A stretch of 64,000 bases of DNA from Bacillus australimaris. GTDB lineage: Bacteria; Bacillota; Bacilli; Bacillales; Bacillaceae. Numbering within the stretch: position 1 is the first letter of the stretch; every line of letters begins with the position of its first letter. The stretch is from assembly GCF_001307105.1 (NCBI RefSeq), contig NZ_LGYN01000026.1, forward strand, positions 417,813 to 481,812. Reading direction: 5' to 3'. Positions 1 through 8,314 of this stretch are shown here, piece by piece. A program made the translations under genes and the position numbers. The notes under the pieces were generated by a model that worked only from the letters and a program-made list of their open reading frames with translations, searched no databases and was not told the DNA's origin.

Positions 1-617
1 GGCAAATCCAGTTCCACCTCAAACACGAGCATCCCGCTAAATGTTTCAAGATCGGCATCATCTACTGTCCCGCCAACTTCTTTGACAGCGATTTGAATGG
101 CTTCTTCCACCGTTATTTTTGTCGGCTTCTTTTCTTTAGAGGCAGGCTTTTTCTTTTCTGCTTCGATCACCTTAAACGTTTCTTTATCAACATCAACTTG
201 ATACAGTTCTTTTTTTGATTGAATTGTAAAGGTAAAACGATCGGCTTTTTCTTTCTTTTGAATTACAGTGCCATTCACTTTTTTCACTGCCGCTTCTTCT
301 GCTTGAAGTTCAGCATTTTTTTCATTTGGCTTTTGATAGCTTTTTAACTGTGTGATTTCTTTCATTTGACCGCTTGCAGAAGATGCAATGATCTGATAGA
401 TACCATTTGAATTTTCCAGCGTCAATGTATAGTCTTGTTTATGATTGATTAAATCAATATGTGTAATGTTTCCATTGTAGTCTTTTGCGATCATTTTTTT
501 GATTTCTGCTTCACTTAATATTTTTTGATCAATGGTTTGGATCATAATCATGGCAAAGGCCGCAAGAATCGCAAGGCATCCTGCGAGCGCAAGCACCATT
601 TTCGTTTTTCTAGACAA
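1..617 (-). CDS. ykoI: PepSY-domain protein, YkoI-like (3' end outside window)
   Basis: The reading frame is open from 617 to the window edge, so the C-terminus is missing. I place the start at a TTG (615-617), because a strong GGAAGGGGG ribosome binding site lies 7 bases upstream; an ATG at 599 is less well placed. The first ~25 residues form a signal or anchor segment (MVLALAGCLAILAAFAMIMI), followed by two PepSY-like units (around residues 30-85 and 165-205, including KITVEEAIQIAVKEVGG). PepSY proteins are exported and thought to modulate peptidases or sense envelope signals. It lies directly downstream of ykoG-ykoH on the same strand, as in B. subtilis, so it is probably a target or partner of that two-component system. 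The symbol rests on domain type and gene order. Confidence 0.75.
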   Translation of the reverse strand, partial: MSRKTKMVLALAGCLAILAAFAMIMIQTIDQKILSEAEIKKMIAKDYNGNITHIDLINHKQDYTLTLENSNGIYQIIASSASGQMKEITQLKSYQKPNEKNAELQAEEAAVKKVNGTVIQKKEKADRFTFTIQSKKELYQVDVDKETFKVIEAEKKKPASKEKKPTKITVEEAIQIAVKEVGGTVDDADLETFSGMLVFEVELDL

Positions 618-684
618 TGCAGCGCCCCCTTCCTATTTCCTATTTTATAAGGAGGAAATGAGAAATTGATGAGAAAAGACCCAT

Positions 685-2034
685 TTATTTTTGAAAAAGA
701 ATGGTCATGGCTGTCCCTTCGCCGATACGGCTGTCTACCTTCAGTTCGGCCCCATGCTCTTCTGCAATTTGCTTCGCAATTGAAAGGCCAAGTCCGGTTC
801 CGCCCGTCTCACTGTTTCTCGCTTCATCCACACGGAAAAAGCGGTCAAAGATTTTCGGCAGATCCTCTTCTTTCATGCCAATTCCTTGATCAATCACTGA
901 AATAAATGGCTTGTCTCCTGCCCTTCCGCAGGTCACATCAACTGGCTCTGCACTATATTTGACCGCATTATCAATCAAGATGGTCAAAAGCTGTTTGATT
1001 TTCTCTTCGTCTCCTTCCGCGATAAGCGGTCGATCTGTTTGCACATGAGATTGAATGGTTCGATTGGTTGCCACTTCAAGTGTATGACATATCTGCTTGC
1101 ACAAATGACCAAGATCAACTGGCTTCATATCCAAGTAAAGCGGCTGACCGTTTTTCGCCAATGTCAGCAATTGATCTGTCAGTCTTTTCATTTTTTTCGC
1201 TTCGTCATGAATCGCTTGGGAGGATTCTTCTACAACCTCTGGACGTGTTTGCCCCCAGCGTTTTAGTAAATTGCTGTAGCTCATAATGACGGTAATTGGT
1301 GTCTTCAATTCATGAGAGGCATCATGCAAAAATTGCTGTTCTTTCTCATAATGTTTCTCAAGAATTTCAGACATTTCATTAAAGGTTTGACCCATTTGAT
1401 ATAATTCATCCTTTGAATCACTTGTTAATTCAATTCGTTTAAATGCCTTTTCCTTCATACTTGCTTTCATCGTATTGGTCATTCGACTAATTGGGCGAAC
1501 AATTTGTTTGGTTAAAATGTGCCCTGCAACATAAGAAAGCATAATAAACAAAACACCTGCAGCGATTAAAATCATTTTCAATAACGCTAAGTTCTCTTCC
1601 GTATTTTCAATTTCTTCATATACTTGAAGAGACACAATCTCGCCATTTGTCCAAATAACTGGAATGGCCGCAAACGCAATCATATGCTTATTGTATTCTT
1701 TGATTTCTGCCGTCTGACCAGATTCATATGTAAAAGGCAGTGAGCTAAACGTTGATTCCTTTGTGACAGTCAGCTTTGACTCACCCGTTTCTGTCACGAC
1801 ACGGATCATCCCATTTTGAGGCAGGTATGCCTTCAGCAGCTCTGAGGATGGAAGACCTTCTTCTTCTGACTTTTTTAACGCAATCGCAATATTTTCAGCC
1901 ACTTCAGACAGACGGGACATATCTTTTTGGGTCAAGGTCATTGAAAAAATAAAATATATCGCTGTATGAAATAGCAGCACCATTAAAAACAAAGACAACG
2001 ACGTATAAAGCTGAATCTTATTTTTTAATCTCAT
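685..2034 (-). CDS. ykoH: Sensor histidine kinase YkoH
   Basis: A 449-residue membrane sensor kinase. It has an N-terminal membrane segment (about residues 9-31), an extracytoplasmic sensor region, a second membrane segment (about 155-175), a HAMP linker, a HisKA domain with the phospho-acceptor motif FLHDASHELKTPI (about 238-250), and a C-terminal ATPase with N-box (LIDNAVKYS), DQGIGM and GGTGLGLSIA motifs. It should autophosphorylate and pass phosphate to the response regulator encoded 3 bases upstream. The start follows an AAAGGA ribosome binding site. The signal is unknown. The identity as YkoH rests on gene order ykoG-ykoH-ykoI and architecture. Confidence 0.88.
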   Translation of the reverse strand: MRLKNKIQLYTSLSLFLMVLLFHTAIYFIFSMTLTQKDMSRLSEVAENIAIALKKSEEEGLPSSELLKAYLPQNGMIRVVTETGESKLTVTKESTFSSLPFTYESGQTAEIKEYNKHMIAFAAIPVIWTNGEIVSLQVYEEIENTEENLALLKMILIAAGVLFIMLSYVAGHILTKQIVRPISRMTNTMKASMKEKAFKRIELTSDSKDELYQMGQTFNEMSEILEKHYEKEQQFLHDASHELKTPITVIMSYSNLLKRWGQTRPEVVEESSQAIHDEAKKMKRLTDQLLTLAKNGQPLYLDMKPVDLGHLCKQICHTLEVATNRTIQSHVQTDRPLIAEGDEEKIKQLLTILIDNAVKYSAEPVDVTCGRAGDKPFISVIDQGIGMKEEDLPKIFDRFFRVDEARNSETGGTGLGLSIAKQIAEEHGAELKVDSRIGEGTAMTILFQK

Positions 2035-2037
2035 TCT

Positions 2038-2724
2038 TTATCCTTTCATCACATAACCCACACCTCTCACTGTGTGAATCAGCTGTTTTTCAAATGGGTA
2101 ATCGACTTTTTTCCTTAAATAACGGATATAGACATCCACTACGTTTGTATCACCGAAATAATCAAAGCCCCAAACGGCTGTTAAAAGCTGATCTCTTGTG
2201 AGCACTTGCTGCTGATGTTTCAGCAAATGGACAAGCAGGTCATATTCTCTCGGTGTCAGTTCAAGCATTTGCCCCGCCCTTTGTATTTCTCTAGTTTTCT
2301 CATTGACAGTTAAATCTGCTATACTCAGCTCTATTTCCTTTTCTTCTTTCGCATGTATATTTAACCTTAACTGCGCGCGAATTCTCGCTAATAATTCTTC
2401 TATGTCAAAAGGTTTTGTTATATAATCATTCGCTCCAAGGTCAAGCCCGCTTACCTTATCAGGAACACTTCCTCTTGCTGTAATCAAAATAATTGGTGTC
2501 GATGTATTTGTCTTACGTACTCTTCTCAGCACTTCAAGTCCGCTTAATTCTGGAAGCATGACGTCAAGTAGCACCAAATCGAAGCTTTCTTCTTCAAGAG
2601 CCTGAAGTCCGTCCATTCCTGTTCCTTTCACTGTCACCTCATATCCTTCATATTCAAGTTCAAGTGACAGCACCCTTGCAATTTTCTTTTCATCCTCAAC
2701 TACGAGTATCTTCCCTTTGTTCAT
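2038..2724 (-). CDS. ykoG: OmpR-family response regulator YkoG
   Basis: A 228-residue regulator with an N-terminal receiver domain (acidic pair EDE near residue 10, phosphorylated Asp in VLLDVMLP near 54, Lys in the ITKPF motif near 103) and a C-terminal winged-helix DNA-binding domain (LTPREYDLLVHLLKH ... VDVYIRYLRKKVD). It is the cytoplasmic partner of the kinase that follows 3 bases downstream; the two are co-transcribed. The start has a GGAGAG ribosome binding site. OmpR-type regulators usually bind direct repeats; I could not identify a target site with confidence, though the adjacent PepSY gene is a plausible one. Confidence 0.9.
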   Translation of the reverse strand: MNKGKILVVEDEKKIARVLSLELEYEGYEVTVKGTGMDGLQALEEESFDLVLLDVMLPELSGLEVLRRVRKTNTSTPIILITARGSVPDKVSGLDLGANDYITKPFDIEELLARIRAQLRLNIHAKEEKEIELSIADLTVNEKTREIQRAGQMLELTPREYDLLVHLLKHQQQVLTRDQLLTAVWGFDYFGDTNVVDVYIRYLRKKVDYPFEKQLIHTVRGVGYVMKG

Positions 2725-2842
2725 CTCTATCTCTCCTATCTGATAGGCAAGCTTGTCTTTCCATTATTATATGTTGCCTTTATCATTTGGAACAGTCACA
2801 ATCTTCACATCTAACTTTTTTCAACAGAAAGGTTCTTAATCA

Positions 2843-2871
2843 TTGACCCGAAGGAACATATGTTCTATAAT
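2843..2871 (+). promoter_or_regulatory. SigmaA promoter with LexA (SOS)-like box in the spacer
   Basis: TTGACC (2843-2848) and TATAAT (2866-2871) are separated by exactly 17 bases. The spacer contains GAACATATGTTC (2854-2865), a perfect 12-base palindrome. The B. subtilis LexA/DinR consensus is CGAACRNRYGTTYC; this site matches 12 of 14 positions, missing only the outermost bases. A repressor bound there would block the promoter, so the acetyltransferase downstream may be DNA-damage inducible. The promoter is clear; LexA binding is an inference. Confidence 0.6.
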
Positions 2872-2939
2872 TGAGCTATTATTAACATATATAGGTTACG
2901 CATTGCCCATTTATAAAAGACAAGGAGGAACATGACATT

Positions 2940-3419
2940 ATGATCAGATATGACAACATCACATTAGCACACTTTTCAGAGGCATATTTAGAAGGCTTAA
3001 CGTCTTTTAATCTAGACAAAGAACAAGCAAAATTCACTGCTTTACCAAGTGAATATTTTGAGTTTACTGAAGGACAACACCGAATTGTCATACTACATGA
3101 AAAGGAACCAGTTGGCTTCTTTGTATTACATACCACAGATCGTGTTAAGGAATATTCAAATAACCCAAACGCTATATTGTTAACTTCATTATCTATTCAT
3201 CAGACGCAGCAAAGAAAAGGGTATGCCAAACATGCCATGTCGTTATTAAAACCATTCGTCACCTCTGAATTTCCTACCTATAACGAGATCGTACTGGCCG
3301 TGAATCATCAAAATATCCCTGCCCAAACTCTATATACACAAATAGGCTTTCAGGATACAGGTAGAAGAAAAACTGGCCCAATTGGTGAACAGATTATCAT
3401 GAATTTGCTATTAACTTAA
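2940..3419 (+). CDS. GNAT-family N-acetyltransferase
   Basis: A 159-residue protein with GNAT features: a beta-strand region followed by the acetyl-CoA-binding motif around LLTSLSIHQTQQRKGYAKHAMSLL (about residues 80-103; Q/RxxGxA type is present as QRKGYA), and a C-terminal LYTQIGFQDTGRR segment typical of small-molecule or protein acetyltransferases. The substrate is unknown. The ATG lies 11 bases from GGAGG, rather far; a three-codon ORF (ATG ACA TTA TGA) sits at the better spacing and its stop overlaps this start. The gene is transcribed alone, divergently from ykoG, from a promoter with an SOS-like palindrome. Confidence 0.8.
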   Translation: MIRYDNITLAHFSEAYLEGLTSFNLDKEQAKFTALPSEYFEFTEGQHRIVILHEKEPVGFFVLHTTDRVKEYSNNPNAILLTSLSIHQTQQRKGYAKHAMSLLKPFVTSEFPTYNEIVLAVNHQNIPAQTLYTQIGFQDTGRRKTGPIGEQIIMNLLLT

Positions 3420-3796
3420 CTGTTCATGAAACGAACACTAGAGAATGAAATATTTTTTGGGGAAAATGTTTTTCTCGTTCTCCTTTCTCCTCACTACTCA
3501 CCTATCAATTAATTTTGTTGTTTTGCAAGATCATCTTTTTTGGTTCTATTCACCCATTTTCATCTGTACAGGTGCAAGCTCACTATGCAGTATTTCCTTC
3601 ATTTTCATATGATATCAAGAGTTTTCTTCAAAAGGTGAGCTTTTTCGTCAATAAGTGAGGAGAACTGCATTTTTAATAATAGATTGATTATTCTAAAAAT
3701 GATTACAATTGACCCTTTCCGATCAAAAGTTTCTTTTATACAATAACATTATGCAGCCTGAATCTACTTTGAAAACAAAATAAGGAGGGCTTTCTT
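3420..3796 (+). other. Intergenic region upstream of ispA
   Basis: About 377 AT-rich bases without a credible gene. The last part (3700-3760) holds candidate -10 boxes (TACAAT at 3739-3744) but no convincing -35. GATTATTCTAAAAATGATT (near 3688-3706) resembles the CodY box only weakly (about 11 of 15 positions); B. subtilis ispA is CodY-repressed, so this is worth a check but not claimed. No repeat or structured RNA was recognised. Confidence 0.4.
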
Positions 3797-4756
3797 ATGA
3801 AAGGTGAAATTCGCTTAATTCCGTATGAAGTAAAAGCCAATGTGATGGAAGCGAAAGAGACGCCGGAAAGTATTCAGGAGATTAAAGCACCCGAACTTTG
3901 GTCAAGTGGCTTCAAAGGAAAAGGCATAACCATCGCTGTCCTTGATACAGGCTGTGACACAGAGCATCCCGACTTAAAAGATCAGATTATCGGTGGCAAG
4001 AATTTTACCGATGATGACAATGGAGATGCTGAAAATGTAAAAGACTACAATGGGCATGGTACCCATGTAGCAGGAACAATTGCAGCAACAGATCAAAATG
4101 GCGGAATTTTAGGGGTTGCCCCTGAAGCCAAGCTGCTTATCGTGAAAGTTCTTGGCGGTGAAAATGGCAGCGGAAAATATGAATGGATCATTAATGGGAT
4201 TAACTACGCCGCAGAGCAGAAGGTGGATATTATCTCCATGTCTCTCGGTGGTCCAAGCAATGAGCCAGAACTGCAGGAAGCCATTCAAAATGCGGTAAAT
4301 AGTGGTGTGCTTGTTGTATGTGCAGCAGGAAATGAAGGTGACGGGGACGAGCGTACGGAAGAGTTCTCCTATCCAGCAGCATACAATGAAGTTATTGCCG
4401 TCGGCTCTGTCTCCCTTGCAAGAGAATCCTCTGAATTTTCCAATGCTAATAAAGAAATCGACCTCGTCGCTCCAGGAGAAGACATTTTATCCACACTTCC
4501 TAACCATAAATATGGCAGACTCACAGGAACTTCAATGGCTGCCCCTCACGTAAGCGGTGCACTAGCCATCATCAAAAATGCCGAAGAAGATGCGTTTCAG
4601 CGCAAGCTGACAGAGCCTGAGGTCTATGCTCAGCTTGTCAGAAGAACCCTTCCACTAAAGCAATCGAAAGCCCTTGTAGGGAATGGATTTCTATATTTAA
4701 CTGCGCCTGATGTCCTTTTAGAAAAAACATTGGAAGCAGACCTTTTATCTCTATAG
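3797..4756 (+). CDS. ispA: Intracellular serine protease (subtilisin family)
   Basis: A 319-residue cytoplasmic subtilisin with no signal peptide. It begins with the short propeptide MKGEIRLIPYEV, whose LIPY motif blocks the active site in intracellular subtilisins until it is clipped. The catalytic triad is visible: Asp in VLDTGCDTEHPD (near residue 49), His in NGHGTHVAGT (near 86), Ser in GTSMAAPHVSGA (near 250). The enzyme degrades cytoplasmic protein in stationary phase. The ribosome binding site AAGGAGGG is 8 bases from the ATG. It is monocistronic and ends at a strong terminator. Length and start match B. subtilis IspA. Confidence 0.95.
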   Translation: MKGEIRLIPYEVKANVMEAKETPESIQEIKAPELWSSGFKGKGITIAVLDTGCDTEHPDLKDQIIGGKNFTDDDNGDAENVKDYNGHGTHVAGTIAATDQNGGILGVAPEAKLLIVKVLGGENGSGKYEWIINGINYAAEQKVDIISMSLGGPSNEPELQEAIQNAVNSGVLVVCAAGNEGDGDERTEEFSYPAAYNEVIAVGSVSLARESSEFSNANKEIDLVAPGEDILSTLPNHKYGRLTGTSMAAPHVSGALAIIKNAEEDAFQRKLTEPEVYAQLVRRTLPLKQSKALVGNGFLYLTAPDVLLEKTLEADLLSL

Positions 4757-4768
4757 CTTCCATAGAGG

Positions 4769-4804
4769 TCCTGAGAAAAGCAAGAATTTTCTCAGGATTT
4801 TTTT
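4769..4804 (+). terminator. Rho-independent terminator of ispA
   Basis: TCCTGAGAAAA pairs with the TTTTCTCAGGA arm around a short loop (4769-4797), followed by seven T residues. Confidence 0.9.
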
Positions 4805-4828
4805 AATTAAAATTATTCAAAATTTACT

Positions 4829-4857
4829 TTGACGAAATGAAGTGAACGTTATATAAT
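4829..4857 (+). promoter_or_regulatory. SigmaA promoter of metE leader
   Basis: TTGACG (4829-4834) and TATAAT (4852-4857) with a 17-base spacer, about 20 bases upstream of the cobalamin riboswitch. Confidence 0.85.
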
Positions 4858-4879
4858 CGAACACAATAAATTCATAGTT

Positions 4880-5050
4880 TGAGAGTCGGTAATTCGATCA
4901 CACATCGAATTTTAATTGGGAAGACCGGTGAAAATCCGGCGCGGTCCCGCCACTGTGAGTGAGGAGAGCTTTTCTCATGAATCCACTGTCATAAGGATGG
5001 GAAGGATGAAAGGCTTGCAGATTCACCAGCCAGGATACCAGCCGCTCTAT
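4880..5050 (+). promoter_or_regulatory. Cobalamin (B12) riboswitch
   Basis: The conserved core is readable: CCGGTGAAAATCCGG (4925-4939), the B12 box GCCACTGTGA (4949-4958), and AGCCAGGATACC (5028-5039). GAGAGTCGGT (4881-4890) can close the structure with the segment after AGCCAGGATACC. It lies in the 5' leader of metE, upstream of an intrinsic terminator (5145-5190). Known B12 riboswitches shut off expression when adenosylcobalamin is bound, which fits a gene for the B12-independent methionine synthase. I see no S-box motif in this leader; the B. subtilis metE leader has an S-box. Confidence 0.93.
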
Positions 5051-5144
5051 CACATCAAACCCCCTACGGTTGATAGGAGATGTCGGAAAAGCGTCAGTTA
5101 TGCTCACGCCTTCTTTCGCACACACATTTTGTCTTTTTAAACCA

Positions 5145-5190
5145 GACATTTGCCCTCATCAATCTTGGCCATGAGTGTAAATGTCTTTTT
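5145..5190 (+). terminator. Riboswitch-controlled attenuator before metE
   Basis: GACATTTGCCCTCAT (5145-5159) pairs with ATGAGTGTAAATGTC (5171-5185): 15 pairs with one mismatch and one wobble, followed by TTTTT (5186-5190). Its position between the riboswitch and the metE ribosome binding site suggests control by premature termination. It also rules out the upstream in-frame ATG at 5150, which lies inside the hairpin. Confidence 0.85.
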
Positions 5191-5212
5191 ATATTTAGAG
5201 GAGGAATTGGAA

Positions 5213-7501
5213 TTGACAATTGTTAAAACAAGTAATCTAGGTTTTCCCCGAATTGGTTTAAACAGAGAATGGAAAAAAGCACTTGAGTCTTATTGGAAAG
5301 GTCAAACAGACCGTGAAACCCTCTTAAGCACACTGGATGAACAATTTTTAACGGCCATTAAAACGCAAATCAATCAACAAATTGATGTTGTTCCTTCTGG
5401 AGACTTTACCTTCTATGATCACGTACTGGATACAGCTGTTATGTTCAATTGGATTCCAGAACGCTTCCGCAGCTTAAAAGACCCGCTAGATACATACTTC
5501 GCGATGGCAAGAGGTACAAAAGACGCCGTCTCAAGTGAAATGACAAAATGGTTTAATACAAACTATCACTACATCGTTCCAGAATACGAGAAAAGCACGG
5601 AATTTAAACTCACACACAACAAACCGCTTGAAGCCTACGAAAAGGTGAAAAAGGCGATTGGTGTTGAAACCAAGCCTGTTGTACTTGGTCTTTATACATT
5701 TGTCTCACTTTCTAAAGGCTATGAAGCAAATGAAGTGAAAGAAATCCAGCAGCGTCTAGTGCCGCTTTATATTCAGGTTTTAAAAGAACTTGAAGAAGCT
5801 GGTGTCAAATGGGTTCAAATTGATGAGCCAGCACTTGTTACAGCTTCAAGTGAAGACGTAAAAGCTGTAAAAGAAATCTATGAAACAATTAAAGAAGCCG
5901 TACCTGCCTTAAATATTCTTCTTCAAACATACTTTGATTCAGTAGACGCGTATGAGGAGCTTGTCACATATCCTGTTGAAGCGATCGGTCTTGATTTTGT
6001 CCATGATCAAGGGCGCAACCTTGATCAAGTGAAAAAGCACGGCTTCCCGAAAGATAAAATTTTAGCAGCTGGTGTCATTGATGGAAGAAATATTTGGAGA
6101 TCAGATCTTGGCGAAAGATTATCCTTCATTTCTGAAGTCATTGCTGACGCTCAGCCAAAAGAAGTGTGGCTGCAGCCATCAAGCAGCTTACTGCATGTGC
6201 CAGTTGCAAAGCACCCAAGCGAACAGCTTGAAGAAAAACTATTAAATGGACTATCTTATGCAACTGAAAAACTGGCTGAATTAACACTGCTAAAAGAAGG
6301 TTTAACAAAAGGAGCAGCGGCTATTGATGCCGACATCAATGAAGCTGCACAAGCACTTCTTACCTTAAAAGAGTTCGCAAAAGGAACAAATGCGGATTTA
6401 ACAGCAGAACGCAACAATCTTTCATCGAAAGATTTTAAACGTCCAGTTGCCTTTGAAGAACGCCTTCGCATTCAAAATGAATCTCTTGAACTGCCGCTTC
6501 TTCCAACGACAACAATTGGCAGCTTCCCGCAATCTGCTGAAGTACGCAGTGCTCGTCAAAAGTGGCGTAAAAATGAGTGGACAGATGCAGAGTACGATGA
6601 ATTTATTAAGGAAGAAACAAAAAGATGGATTGATATTCAAGAAGAAATTGGCCTGGATGTGCTCGTACATGGAGAATTCGAACGCACAGACATGGTTGAA
6701 TACTTCGGTGAAAAACTAGCTGGGTTTGCCTTTACGAAATTTGCTTGGGTGCAATCCTATGGATCACGCTGCGTGAAGCCGCCAATCATTTATGGAGATG
6801 TAGAGTTTACAGAGCCAATGACAGTGAAAGAGACGGTTTACGCACAAAGCTTAACAGAGAAAAAGGTCAAGGGAATGCTGACAGGACCTGTCACCATCTT
6901 AAACTGGTCTTTCCCAAGAACGGATATTTCCCGGAAAGACATTGCTTTCCAAATCGCTTTCGCTTTGCGCAAAGAGGTAGAAGCGTTAGAGGAAGCTGGT
7001 ATACAAGTCATTCAAGTGGATGAGCCTGCACTAAGAGAAGGTCTTCCGCTCAAAGAAAGTGATTGGGCAGAATATTTAAACTGGGCAGCAGAGTCGTTCC
7101 GTTTATCAACATCATCTGTTCAAAATGAAACGCAAATTCATACACATATGTGCTACAGTAACTTCGAGGATATTGTCGATACGATCGAAGACCTGGATGC
7201 TGACGTGATCACAATTGAACATTCACGCAGTCATGGCGGATTCCTCGATTACTTAGAAAAGCATCCGTATTTAAAAGGACTTGGACTAGGTGTTTATGAC
7301 ATCCATAGCCCGCGCGTTCCATCTGTGGAAGAAATGAGCCACATCATTGATGATGCGCTGAACGTTTGTCCGACAGATCGCTTCTGGGTAAATCCTGATT
7401 GTGGTCTAAAAACTAGACAAGAGCCTGAAACCATTGCTGCTTTGAAAAACATGGTCACAGCGGCTGAAGTCGCTCGTAAAAAACTAGCGCAGCACGCATA
7501 A
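5213..7501 (+). CDS. metE: Cobalamin-independent methionine synthase
   Basis: A 762-residue enzyme that transfers a methyl group from 5-methyltetrahydropteroyl-triglutamate to homocysteine, the last step of methionine synthesis, in the cytoplasm. The N-terminal half begins [20 protein letters not shown]; the C-terminal catalytic barrel contains the zinc site residues in HTHMCYSNF (His, Cys; near 660-668), the IEHSRS stretch and the late Cys in [11 protein letters not shown] (near 745). The start is a TTG at 5213 preceded by GAGGAGGAATTGGAA; an open frame to ATG 5150 runs through the terminator hairpin and is rejected. Monocistronic, under B12 riboswitch control, which implies that a B12-dependent MetH may exist elsewhere in the genome. 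Confidence 0.97.
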   Translation: MTIVKTSNLGFPRIGLNREWKKALESYWKGQTDRETLLSTLDEQFLTAIKTQINQQIDVVPSGDFTFYDHVLDTAVMFNWIPERFRSLKDPLDTYFAMARGTKDAVSSEMTKWFNTNYHYIVPEYEKSTEFKLTHNKPLEAYEKVKKAIGVETKPVVLGLYTFVSLSKGYEANEVKEIQQRLVPLYIQVLKELEEAGVKWVQIDEPALVTASSEDVKAVKEIYETIKEAVPALNILLQTYFDSVDAYEELVTYPVEAIGLDFVHDQGRNLDQVKKHGFPKDKILAAGVIDGRNIWRSDLGERLSFISEVIADAQPKEVWLQPSSSLLHVPVAKHPSEQLEEKLLNGLSYATEKLAELTLLKEGLTKGAAAIDADINEAAQALLTLKEFAKGTNADLTAERNNLSSKDFKRPVAFEERLRIQNESLELPLLPTTTIGSFPQSAEVRSARQKWRKNEWTDAEYDEFIKEETKRWIDIQEEIGLDVLVHGEFERTDMVEYFGEKLAGFAFTKFAWVQSYGSRCVKPPIIYGDVEFTEPMTVKETVYAQSLTEKKVKGMLTGPVTILNWSFPRTDISRKDIAFQIAFALRKEVEALEEAGIQVIQVDEPALREGLPLKESDWAEYLNWAAESFRLSTSSVQNETQIHTHMCYSNFEDIVDTIEDLDADVITIEHSRSHGGFLDYLEKHPYLKGLGLGVYDIHSPRVPSVEEMSHIIDDALNVCPTDRFWVNPDCGLKTRQEPETIAALKNMVTAAEVARKKLAQHA

Positions 7502-7512
7502 TGAAATGCCCT

Positions 7513-7540
7513 CCCCTGCTGAACACAGCAGGGGTTTTTA
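7513..7540 (+). terminator. Terminator of metE
   Basis: CCCCTGCT and AGCAGGGG form an 8-pair stem around a six-base loop, followed by five T residues. Confidence 0.9.
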
Positions 7541-7638
7541 TATGCAAATTGTCCTGTCCGATCTTCTACTGCGATGATTTCTTTTCTAGCATGATTCGTT
7601 TATACTAGAGAAGTCAGTCGAACAAAGGGAGGAAGACA

Positions 7639-8109
7639 ATGAATCACGAAGATTTTTTACAACGCGCAATTGATCTTGCAGTAGAAGGAGTCAATAGTGG
7701 TACTGGCGGCCCTTTTGGAGCAGTCATTGTCAAGGATGGTCAGATTATTGCAGAGGGAAGCAACAATGTGACAACGAGTAACGATCCAACCGCACATGCA
7801 GAAGTCACAGCCATTCGAAAGGCGTGCCAAACTCTACATACATACCAATTAGAAGATTGTATTCTATACACAAGCTGTGAGCCTTGTCCGATGTGCCTTG
7901 GCGCTATTTACTGGGCTAGACCAAAAGCGGTGTATTTTGCTGCTGGACATCAAGATGCAGCGGATTCTGGATTTGATGACTCGTTTATTTATGAAGAAAT
8001 CAACAAAGAATACGAATCAAGAAATATACCATTTTTCAAGCTGACACCTCAAAAAACCCTTGCACCATTTGAAGCATGGGAAGCATATGATCAAAAGAAA
8101 GAATATTAA
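7639..8109 (+). CDS. guaD: Guanine deaminase
   Basis: A 156-residue cytidine-deaminase-fold enzyme that hydrolyses guanine to xanthine and ammonia in purine salvage or breakdown. The zinc motif is complete: HAEVTAI (His and catalytic Glu, near residues 53-55) and PCPMC (Cys pair, near 83-86). The C-terminal IPFFKLTPQKTLAPFEAWEAY matches the domain-swapped tail of B. subtilis GuaD. The ribosome binding site is GGGAGG. The gene ends 5 bases before a terminator hairpin that is duplicated around a dispersed repeat. Confidence 0.95.
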   Translation: MNHEDFLQRAIDLAVEGVNSGTGGPFGAVIVKDGQIIAEGSNNVTTSNDPTAHAEVTAIRKACQTLHTYQLEDCILYTSCEPCPMCLGAIYWARPKAVYFAAGHQDAADSGFDDSFIYEEINKEYESRNIPFFKLTPQKTLAPFEAWEAYDQKKEY

Positions 8110-8113
8110 AAAA

Positions 8114-8136
8114 AGACACCTGCTGTGAGCAGGTGT
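8114..8136. terminator. guaD: Left copy of duplicated terminator hairpin
   Basis: A 23-base hairpin made of ACACCTGC, a short loop and GCAGGTGT, just after the guaD stop. The A run to its left makes it a terminator on the minus strand too. Its twin at 8283-8305 is identical in 22 of 23 bases; the dispersed repeat lies between. Confidence 0.8.
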
Positions 8137-8282
8137 TGCAGATTGTTGACAAAGGACTAAAATCATTTTGATTTTAGTCCTTTGTCTTCTTTTCAGCGTG
8201 AAAAGAAAACCTTTGCAGTCTAGGAAGGGTGAGCACCGGAGCGCAGACCTGACACCGAATGCGAGGGTTTGTCTGCGCGCTG
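8137..8282 (+). repeat. Dispersed structured repeat, copy 1 (146 bases)
   Basis: This non-coding segment shares most of its sequence with 33605-33779. It begins with ATTGTTGACAAAGG and a perfect 18-pair hairpin (8148-8186, three-base loop), then CCTTTGCAGTCTAGGAAGGG (8211-8230), and closes with CGCGCTGA (8276-8283), which pairs with TCAGCGTG (8193-8200). A further small helix can form from GCAGAC and GTCTGC. It has no credible ORF. It sits between convergent guaD and ohrB, flanked by two copies of their shared terminator. It could be a small mobile element of MITE type or a repeated structured RNA; the sequence does not decide. The short orientation call is arbitrary, matched to copy 2. Confidence 0.8.
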
Positions 8283-8306
8283 AGACACCTGCTGTGGGCA
8301 GGTGTC
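8283..8306. terminator. ohrB: Right copy of duplicated terminator hairpin
   Basis: GACACCTGC, loop TGTGG, GCAGGTGTC, one base different from the left copy in the loop. On the minus strand it follows the ohrB stop directly; no T-rich tract follows immediately, so efficiency may depend on the second hairpin. Confidence 0.75.
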
Positions 8307-8314
8307 TTCTACTA

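Noticed and set aside
3680..3710. CodY box upstream of ispA
   Set aside because: Only about 11 of 15 positions match; in AT-rich DNA this is not informative.
5150..5212. N-terminal extension of MetE to the ATG at 5150
   Set aside because: These codons lie inside the leader terminator hairpin and have no ribosome binding site; the TTG at 5213 has a strong one and matches the family N-terminus.
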